DNA from: Amborella trichopoda
Taxonomy: Eukaryota > Streptophyta > Magnoliopsida > Amborellales > Amborellaceae
DNA: 64,000 bases
Assembly: GCF_000471905.2 (NCBI RefSeq)
Contig: NW_006499801.1
Coordinates: forward strand, 929,823-993,822
Direction of reading: 5' to 3'
Of this stretch, positions 46,170 to 55,500 are shown one piece after another; the stretch's first letter is position 1; the number at the start of each line of letters is the position of its first letter. Both the position numbers and the translations under genes were made by a program. A model generated the notes under the pieces. That model saw only the letters and a list, made by a program, of their open reading frames with translations. It did no database searches and was not told the origin of the DNA.

Positions 46170-49100
46170 TAAACTTTATTTCATTCCATAAAAAAAACCA
46201 CCTCCTTTACAATTGAACCTCGACCCTTTTAATTACTACTTTCTAAAGCTCCTAAAAAAATGCACTCCTTTCTTTTAATAGATATATTATGACTATGTTC
46301 CACGTTTTACTCCGTTTATAATAAGATAAAACATTCTAAGCAAGTTAATCCAAGAGATAAGCCCCTATCTGAACTAGAAAACTTCCTATCTCACGTCCCT
46401 TCTAAAGATGAACCTCCAAACCTCATTGTAAAAGATAAACTTCCAATAGATCTCCTACTAGATTAGAAAAAACAAACCCCTTCTTCCTAACTAATAATTC
46501 ACATCCTTAGCTTGTGATAAGGCTCCTTCTAAAACCTCATTCAAGGAAAACAAAACCGGACTCTTATCCTTCCTATGAAAAAAAGTAAAATACTATGGAC
46601 TCTTGTAATCTAAAAAAAAAAACTTATTAAAAAGCCAGACTTTATTAAACTAACCCAAAAAAACACATACTAATCCTATTTCTAACCATTGGCCCTTATA
46701 AATTAAAAATAAAAATACAACCATAAAAAATAAATAAATAAATAAGTTCTATGTAAATTAAGAATAAAATTATTGAATCCATCAATATCTTGATCTGCAT
46801 CACATCCAAGATGTTCATAGGGAAGCCCATGAAGAGTTTAAGAGGCAGGCATGGTTAGAAGTAGTGTTGTAAACAGGTCAGATCAACCCTGACCCAGTAA
46901 GGTTCAACCTGGACCCAGACCTAGACTGGGTCAAGTCTAGGTCCGTCAGCACCAAGCCCGACCTGCAGGTCCAATAGACGCACGCGCATACACACACGTA
47001 GCAAAAACACACACATGCATACGTAGGCACACACACAACATATATATAACCAGGTTGGATTTGGGTTGGATCAAGGCTGAGCATCCATTTCTCGTATATC
47101 GCTACCGAGAAGAGGGATGTGTACCTCCAGCAACAACAAGAAATAAACCATACGCAACGAGCAAAGCCCCTGCGAGTTCAGACATTAGCACAACGTCAAA
47201 GCAAACAAAATAGTAAAGAGCCCTTTTTGCTCTTGCCCAAAGGCTAGGAGTAGGAGCGAGTACCAGACCTGGACCCAGACGCGACTCGGTTAGATCTGGC
47301 TGGACCTGGACTAAGTGTCTCCAAGTTGAAGCTTGTGCAAAGAATCATGCAGTGAATTTTAAAAATTTAAGACCAAATGGATTTGCTTTCAAGAAGAAGT
47401 TCTAAGACCCCAACCTCGCAAAATGGCTGTGGCAATCCTGGTTCTCACATATGCTAGAGATCAAGTGTTTCCAGACAAGGATCACATGCCCCTCTTATTG
47501 ATTACAATATAAAGAGCATGATCGATTCATAGTTAAAGGCATATACCACCAAAAACAAAACTCCAATAGGTAACTTTCAAAAGTAAGTACAATTTTTAAG
47601 GAAGACAATTAACACAAAAATATTCAGTTCTAATAAGAAGAAGAAGAATAATGTTTGCAAACTAAGCAACCAGAATTTTGTGAAGAAAGACCAAGAATGA
47701 TGAACAATATTGTGTCTCTTCACCCCATTTGCACATATTTGAATGTTAAAGCCCCAAGAAGCAGCAGTGCAAACGGGTTGGGGTGAGTCTCTGTCAATTT
47801 TTTTTTCTTTTTTTTTTGGAAATTTTAAATAAAATTGATGACTTAGAGTTGGGGCAATTATATATAAATATAACTGGGTCACGTCGGATGAATCCCAACC
47901 ACCCAGTCAGGCCTGGGTTGGACCCGGACCCAGACCTAACATGTTGGGCCCTAGTGGTTGGTCCAACCCTGGGCCTAAGTAGGGTCAACTGGCCACTCGA
48001 CCCGACCCAATTATCACCCCTCCCAAAGAGCACACCGAACTTATTTTCTGCAAGGACTTTAAAATTTTCAAGGAATAAAGATTAAGGACTTCTCGCTTCC
48101 AAGGCTTGTTTAACATATTGACTTACTCAAAATGGACAGTACAAACAAAAGATTGGAGAAAGTTCGTAACAAATCAAGTGCAACCCTATGATCATTGAAA
48201 TGTTAACCTACAAATAGTAGCTCTTGTTGCCTCCTAAACTATAGCTATAGCAAAATACAAATTTAAGTTATACTCATGAATTAAGAAAGTGTCCAATGGT
48301 TGCACAAATTGTAATGTTGTGATTGTGATTAATGAAAGAAATTATCATCCATAAAGTCTGGTATATTTCATGCAATATTGCCCTCAGAACTCAACACTCT
48401 TAACAAACATTTCTCAGTTTATTCTTTACTCTTTACTAGTTTCCATACAGATCAACAAACAAACCAGTATATTTCAAACAACTAAAAAATTTTGCTCACA
48501 TTCTACAAAATTATGCAAAGAAGTTTACGTCATTATTCAGGTCGAAGCACTTTAATGGTATCAAGTAAGGGACTAAAAAATAAGTTTTCAAGTCCAATCC
48601 TCTCAGAAATCTTAGAAAGAACCTTATGCATCACAACTCGAGAGCAAGAAACTCCAACATGCACCCAAGTAAGAATGAAGGATATAAATGACTAGAAGAT
48701 GTGTATCTGTTTTCTTTTCCTAAAATTGGATGGCACATGGCTGTCAATATAACTTAAAGAAAGGGAAATCACAAATGCGTTAGTTACCAACCAAGCATAA
48801 ACAGCTTTATCAAACATAAAATTTTCCAAATGCAGTCCTACCTTCCATCAACTGCGGCATCAAATGTGAAAGAGACCAAATGCTGGTCAGGATTCTCTTC
48901 ATCCAACTCGAGCTTGATCGTGTCCTTCTTCAAATTAACCTCGTTTCTTATCTTGACCGCCTTTTCATGCTGAACGAAAGGAGGTGGAGGAGGGGCATGA
49001 AAACCAATAGGTTCGGCACGAGGACGAACAAATTGCCAAACCCCATTGTGGTTATGGTTATATGGGTAATCAGTCCTTCCCACCAGAGGCCCAACAGACC

Positions 49101-49491
49101 CACTGCCACTACTATAACCAGAATTTTGACAATGATAATGGTAAGAAGGTGGCGGTCGATAGGGTACTAAATATGGTGGTGGTGGTGGCGGTGGTGGTGG
49201 AAATGGTGAATTAGCAGCAAATAAATAGCTTGAATTTGAAGGAGCACACTGGTAATTCCCTGAATAAGACGGCAATGGAGGAGGTGGAGGTAGAGGTGGA
49301 GATGGAGGTGGAGGAGGAAGTAGAGCTGGAGTTGGAGGTGCTGCAGAAGAGGAAATTGTAGGTGGAGGAAGGAGATTATTGATACTGTGATTATGATTCT
49401 CAAAGGGGTTTTGACTATAACTAGGGTTTTGATTGTAAGTAGGGTTTTGGTGGTAATTGTTTCTTCTCCGGTTGCTCCAAGAAATGCCCAT
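43135..49491 (-). CDS. LOG2-like (LUL) RING-type E3 ubiquitin ligase
   Basis: Three exons on minus: 49491-48842, 44066-43556 and 43248-43135. All are GT-AG with consistent phases (2 then 0), giving 424 codons plus stop. Order: [10 protein letters not shown], a myristoylation-type N terminus (Gly2); a Pro/Tyr/Asn-rich segment (about residues 15-150); the conserved block [20 protein letters not shown] and [12 protein letters not shown]; the DAR2-type region through [19 protein letters not shown]; then the [29 protein letters not shown]...CPIC (Cys369, 372, 384, His386, Cys390, 393, 404, 407). Family knowledge: LOG2/LUL ligases ubiquitinate target proteins at membranes; Arabidopsis LOG2 works with GDU1 in amino-acid export. 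That role here is inference. An upstream in-frame TTG at 49503 is not a start; the ATG at 49491 puts Gly at position 2. Intron 1 is 4775 bp and full of repeats; intron 2 is 307 bp. Confidence 0.95.
45838..46167. repeat. Compound CT / CTA microsatellite with gap
   Basis: CT run (about 45849-45887), CTTA, then about 29 CTA/TAC units up to 20 N (45987-46006), then irregular 'gtaac/gtaaag' phrases, more CTA, and a second CT run (about 46114-46167). The arrangement is mirror-like around the gap. Confidence 0.85.
45987..46006. other. Assembly gap (20 N)
   Basis: Short run of N inside a trinucleotide repeat; 20 is probably a placeholder length rather than a measured size. Confidence 0.95.
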
Positions 49492-50060
49492 GGATGATCT
49501 CAATAGATGAAATTCATGCTCAAACCCAAAACCCTAAAATCCCTAGAACCTAGAAACCAGGGAACTGAAACCCCCTAAAAACCAGAGATATAAACAACCA
49601 TATCAAATTTTGATCGACAAATAGCATTACTCCAGTAATCAATGGATTTCACGCGAGGCAGGAAAGATGGAATGAAATCTAATTGTCAAATAAGCGCAGA
49701 AGAATACAAGCTTGCAGATAATCAGAGACGGACACTCATGAATTGCAACTTGTAAAGGAAATAGAGACGAAAAGGGCCAAAACTTTACCTCATTTTACAG
49801 ATGGAGCAGAAGCTCATAGAGCGAGAGAGAAACAGAGAAAGAGATGTAAAACCTAGGCGCTTGAGAGTGAAGACATTCTAGAGAGAGAGAGAGAGAGAGA
49901 GAGAAGGGGTCCATACCATCCTGCGAATAAATTCTACAGAGATGAAACGCGTACGGGCCAAAGAGCTGAGGTTCTCCACCAGCCTGTCAAGAAAGTCTAG
50001 AGAGAGAGAGAGAGAGAGATAAAAATTCTAGAGCGAGAAAGAGATGTTCTCATTTCTCGT
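49492..50060 (-). promoter_or_regulatory. Leader and upstream region of the LUL gene
   Basis: Contains GA runs at about 49880-49904 and 49999-50019, read as CT runs in gene orientation, the pattern often seen in plant leaders. CCCTAAAA-type motifs near 49525 and 49577 lie between the runs and the start codon. No clear TATA box was located. Confidence 0.4.
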
Positions 50061-50214
50061 CCGAATAAACGTTTCGCAAGTTCGTAAATGCTTGGTTTGC
50101 TTGGACTACAAGGAGGGTTAATTGACGACCAAAGAAGTGTCGCATTTTAAGTAAGACGAAAATAACCCTGGTAGTTTCATTGTAACCAAATAAATTTATT
50201 AAGGCCAAGCTTCA

Positions 50215-50535
50215 TAGAAAAAATAAAGCCTTACTTTAAAACTCATAGAAAACCAAAGTCTTGGTATTTGAAAAACCCTCAAATCAATCATTAAACCTTG
50301 ATCATTATGATTCTGAAAAAAATTATAATTTTAAATTTTAAAAATAATATATATTATAATACATTATCTAGAGCAGCCATTTTCAAATGTTCACATTTTA
50401 AACTACAAATTTCATAATTAAAAATGAAAATAGATCTTCGAGTCATCTTAAAGATTTCCTATGTCCAAAGTATTTTTCAGACAAGATTTCAAGGTGAGGC
50501 TTTACTTTTTCTTCATAACGTATTAGCCTTATAGA
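50215..50535. repeat. MITE-1b relic
   Basis: Phrases 'gaaaaaccctcaaatc', 'cattatctagag.agccattttcaaatgtt', 'tttcataatta', ending 'ttcataacgtattagccttatagaaac'; same order as other MITE-1/1b copies but strongly diverged. Confidence 0.5.
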
Positions 50536-50639
50536 AACTATATCATTTGTTTAACATTTTACTATTTTATACCATTCCAACTAAAGCTCATGTATGTTTT
50601 TAATAGTCTAATTAAACTACAAAATTAGGTAAAATGTCA

Positions 50640-50850
50640 AATAGTTCATCTCTTACATACTTTTTGATAAAGTTTTCACAAACAAAAATCACCTCATAAG
50701 TTGAAGAAAAAATCTTTTTTTTTAACTTTGAGCCAAGTCAATAACACATTCTTGACCACCCGATTTGAAATCTGACAAACAAGAATGATTATGACTTCTT
50801 TACACCAATAAATGATCTCTTTGTATACTTGTCGATTATAATTCATGTGC
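50640..50850. repeat. MITE-2 copy, degraded
   Basis: Right arm 'tatgacttctttacaccaataaatgatctctttgtatact' pairs loosely with the left part. It lies about 1.15 kb upstream of the LUL start codon. Confidence 0.5.
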
Positions 50851-51089
50851 TCGTGTCCAACATCTTCTTTGTGTTTCCATGGACTTGATCAACTATTCTT
50901 ATATCGCCCAACATATATGTAAAACGCGGACGGTAAGGGTTAAAGAGCTACTCATTTCCCCCTATCTTTGGATATATATGGATAATTGATATTGAGTTTG
51001 AGCGCCTATTCCATATTCACTGGGAGTATGAATGTATCCCCCATAAGCAATTGAGATGTGTGAAATTTAATATATTGGAACGGAATATA

Positions 51090-51300
51090 AAAATAAGGGA
51101 TTGTATATTATAAGATCATTTATATTCGGTACAAAAAAATAGCTCATTTTTAACCATTGGATATGAAATCCGAAATTTTGAAATACGTTACAATATTCAA
51201 AAAATGTTATTTTAGATTTTGTGTCTAAATCAATGACACATCCCAACACCTTGATTTCATATCTAATAGTCAATTATGATTTCTTTGTATAAAAAAAAAA
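51090..51300. repeat. MITE-2 copy
   Basis: Left arm 'ttataagatcatttatattcggtac'; right arm 'caattatgatttctttgtataaa' in inverted relation. The interior has the phrase 'caatgacacatcccaa' also seen in the family. Confidence 0.55.
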
Positions 51301-51499
51301 TAATTTTATTGTGCCTATATTTCCTAACCGCAAATAAAGTCACAACGCATAGAATACGGGCAAGTGTCTCCTTTATATTCTCTTGCAAACTCTCCTGAAC
51401 TTTTGTAAACATGTAATTATCACATGGAACAACATGTAATTATCTTACAAACAGTTGATTAGTCGTCTAATTTCATGGGAAGGAGATTGCCTAATACTG

Positions 51500-51981
51500 A
51501 TATCTTTTCTGTTTCTTTGCCATTTGGAAGAAGGGGTTAAAAAAGAAATCGAGTTGGCATGATGCATAATGCAAGGGTTAAACTTTTTGGTCTGTGCCTA
51601 AAGATAATAGATTAGGAGATTAATTTCAGAGTACCAACTCAAAGGAAAAATAGTTCAAAAACTTTGTTCAGCCATTTAAACTTCAAGAAAAAATGGAAAA
51701 TAAATTAAAAAAGAATAGAACCCGGGAAAGAGAAAAGGACGTCACAAAATTGGGTGAGAAACAAAGAAGATCAAGGCAAGAACAAACTGAAGAAGAACAT
51801 GAAACTAATCTCCTAATCTATTATCTTTAGGGACAGACCAAAAAGTTTGACCCTTACATTATTCATCATGCCAACTCGATTTCTTTTTTAACCCCTTCTT
51901 CCAAATGGCAAACAAACAGAAAAGATATTGGGTGAGAAACAAAGAAGATCAAGGCAAGAACAAACTGAAGAAGAACATGAA
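51500..51981. repeat. Recent inverted duplication with a 54-bp direct repeat
   Basis: 51500-51627 and 51801-51928 are inverted copies, roughly 95 percent identical by eye over about 128 bp. 51750-51803 and 51928-51981 are identical direct copies of 54 bp (TTGGGTGAGAAACAAAGAAG...). The segment 51804-51981 is thus an inverted copy of the left arm followed by a direct copy of the tail, as if a strand switched template and switched back. No coding frame spans it. Confidence 0.88.
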
Positions 51982-52542
51982 TTTAAAGTGAAATCAGTAG
52001 AATATCAGTGGAACTCGATGCAGTTTTAAGGAGAGTTCTAGGCTTCATAACTAATTGAGATCTCCATATGAATCCTAATCCAAGTTTCACTATTGTCAAA
52101 TGGATTTTATATTGCCTGAAGGCCCACAATAATTATTACGAAAATTGTACACTAGAATAAGATTTATTTTTTGTACAAACAGGTCAGAATAGATCCAAGC
52201 CATCAAATGTAAAATTAAGCAGATAGAAATGTGACAAAAAATTCAATAACATTTTTTTAGAGTTTCGACAAAGGCATACTCCTAATTATTAAATTTCAAA
52301 TATAACGTCTAGGAGTGATTATGGCCTCTTAAATGGTCTCCCTAATTACTTGTCCATTGCTATATATATTTTTTCCTTTTGAGGTAAAGTCCAATATTTA
52401 AATATTTTAAATAAAGCTTACATGAACACATGGAAGCAGAAGGAGAATTACGAAATTTACAGAGCCAGTATCCAACCACTAATATGTAGTTAATTATCCA
52501 CTGTAAACATTGGGCTCAAACATCATGACAGCATCCCAGGTG

Positions 52543-55500
52543 CTAGACAAGCAGGGTGCCCATCATAACGATAATGGCTTCACCTCGAATTATCACTCGA
52601 TTTGCATCCTTCTTGTATTCAATCACTAACTTTCCACCTCTTTCTGATGCCTGGATTAAACAACGCAAAGCATAGTAGTCAGCAAGATATGGAAGTGCAA
52701 ACTAGGAGTGACATTGGGCCGGGATCGGTTTGGGCCAAGCTTGGACCCTTCTATATATATTTGGTTGAGCCAGTCTAGGCCTAGTCGTGGAGGCCATATG
52801 TGCCAGCCCGGGCCGAGTGTTACAGGGGCCAAGTCGAGCTATTGGGCCTAATTGCCATCCCTACTGAGCCAAGTGATTGTTATCGGAACCAAGCTAGTCA
52901 TTGACGGGTTACAGGTCAGGTCCAGTTAAAATCGAATGGATTCCTAGTTGAATAAGTCAAACAAGATTGATTAAAAAAAAAAAAAGCTTAAAAATATAAA
53001 TATTTTTTTAAAAAAGTTGCATGGCTTTGCTCAATCAGCCTAACTGATAAAGAAACATGTGAACTAACGGACCAAAACCGATCAAAACATCGATTTTGAC
53101 AAACTTTCAAACGAGTTCTATTTTTACTTTGGAACAAACTGGTTAAAGCACCAATTGGTAGCCTGATCAATTGTCTCGATAACATTGAACTATGCAATGT
53201 GTGTGCAGACATATGTTTTTCTTTTCTTTTGCAGCAAAGGGAGCAGGGAGGCGGGGAATTGTGGTGGGGAAAAAGAGAGAGAGAGAGAGGGAGAGAGACC
53301 ATGTAAGCAATAAAGTTGTCTTTCTTCAGTTTTTCGCTGTAATAGGGTGTCAACACACAATGTGCGGCGCCGCATACATGATCCTGAAACCACAACCAAA
53401 AAACTTTTGAGATTCATCATCGTTGTCACAAATGTAATCCCTTGGGCATTCAAAGACTAAGATGTAGCAATGGACCAGGATCAGGCTCGCCAGCCCATAC
53501 GCTTCCCTCATACTTAGTTATTCCAGTCTGAGCCACAATCTGCACAGCTCATGCCCGACCCCACGGGCCACATGTTCTAGCCAGATCAGGTCGAGCTACC
53601 CGGCCCACTGCAACCCCTATTATACAATCTGTTGTACCATTGGAAGCACATATCTGAGCTAACTTGTCAACTATGCACCATTACATAAAGACTGCTGGCA
53701 AACAATGAAAGACTTGATTATTTAAAGAAGGCCATTACCTCATTAACCCCAACTTTGGGACAAAAGAAGCGACTTAAGAAATCATATCCAGTTTCAATAG
53801 GAGCAAGGGCAGTAACAATAACTCCTCTTCCTTTACATTTTCTTATCTCATCAAACTGTGGTCTCAAATTCATAAGGTCCTTCACTGAAGAGAGTTCAAC
53901 CTGTAAGAATAGAAAATTCTAATGTCAAAAGTACCCCACACACATAGCTAAGAGAGAGAAAGCGAGAGAGTGAAGAGACTAGAAAGAGGGGGGGAGAAAC
54001 ACTCATCATCGAGATTGAGATTGAGATTGAGATTGAGAGATTACAAGTAAGTCGCCGGCTGATGTTTTCTTTACGCTGGTCATGGAAGCACCATTCAAGG
54101 TCTCAGGGAGTAAAGGGATCTCCTCTTCCCCACATTCACCAACTGTCAGTGCAGGGAAATCCAATTGAATCTCAAAGTTCCCTCCTTGTGTCGATTCGAC
54201 CTTTTTTACAACCAAAATGCCGGATTTGCCATGGAAAGTGATCTCATCGCCTTCCAAACCAGTGGAGAATAGGAAGTATGCAGCTGCTAAAGTTGCATGT
54301 CCACATAGTTCCACCTGTAATATCATAGTTATAAGTGTGTGTTCCCCATCCAGTCAAAGTAACGCGCACTTCCAAACTTTATCACAAAATCCAATTTTAG
54401 CGTAAAATATTTTAAGGATCCCAAGAATCAACTTTTGTCTCTGATTATAAAATTTTAAACTTCAAAATTGGTTCAAATCAAGTGGATCTATTAATGCATA
54501 AAAATCTAAAAAATTGACGGTCTAGATAATGTGATGCAAGATGTACTAGTTTAAAGACTTTGAAATCTTTTTTTTTTTCTTTTTCCATATCCCTACGTTT
54601 GGACTTCAAGAAACTCAAGTCGATGGTTTTCTAATGCCAAAACAACCTTTTTCGATGGATTTTTTAGGCGTATCTTAATTCTACAATTTATAATGTCAAC
54701 CTTATGTAAACCTTTTCATGGTTATAATGGTTACTTCTTTTATTTTAGGAAAAAGTTTATATAAGGTCACAACCTTAAAAAATAGAATTACAAATGCACC
54801 TAATAGAATTACAAATGCACCTAATAGATTGGAGAATTTACATAGGAGAATTTTGTTAAAAAATTTTACATTGGAGAATTTTGTTAAAAAATCCTCTAAT
54901 AGATCATCTCGACATTTAGATGAAACAAAAATAATTTGAGTCCAATAAATAGTACATCTTACAACACATAATCTAGGCCGTCCATTTTCAAAATTTCCAT
55001 ATGTTTATAGATCTGCTTGATTTTTACCATTTTTTAAGTTTTAAATTGTATAATTAGGTATGAAATAGATTTTCAGATAATCCTAAGAACTTTTTATATC
55101 AAAATTGTATATTATGATAAAATTTGGAGGTGCACCTTAATTGAATAGTTTAAGGCTGCAACCTTATAAAAACCACACAGTTTGCACCTTATAGTCATGG
55201 ACATGTGAGGTTTTGGTAAGGCTGCGGCTTTGCATGATCCCCATCTCATTTTATTTGAATTAAGTAACGCGAGCAAAATGATGGTTGCATCCCGGTGTGT
55301 TTAGGTTAGAAACCCAAAATAAGCATAGTAAATGAAAATAAATTAATTCTAGATTTCTTAAGTGGGCTCATTCATAATTGGGTTCGTGCTGCCTTGATCT
55401 GAGCTAAATAACATAAATACCCTTCTTTATTCAGATTTTAATGGTAACAATGAACCCTAGTTAGTGAAGGATAGAATATCTATGGCATATATTTCCTCCC

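Larger units (their letters stand above)
44067..48841 (-). other. Intron 1 of the LUL gene
   Basis: Contains a CA run (about 45022-45048), the compound CT/CTA repeat with a gap (45838-46167), a second alternating CA/TG patch (about 46980-47045), GGACCCGGACCC-type hAT-like fragments at about 46866-47090 and 47870-48030, and otherwise AT-rich sequence. No exon-like block with LUL homology was found in it. Confidence 0.7.

Noticed and set aside
48880..49403. Other-frame ORFs opposite or within LUL exon 1
   Set aside because: Shadows of the Pro-rich LUL exon, produced by GGT/GGA and CCA/CCT repetition.
49492..49503. Longer LUL start at 49503
   Set aside because: The codon is TTG, and starting there would bury the Gly2 expected for myristoylation; the ATG at 49491 fits the family.
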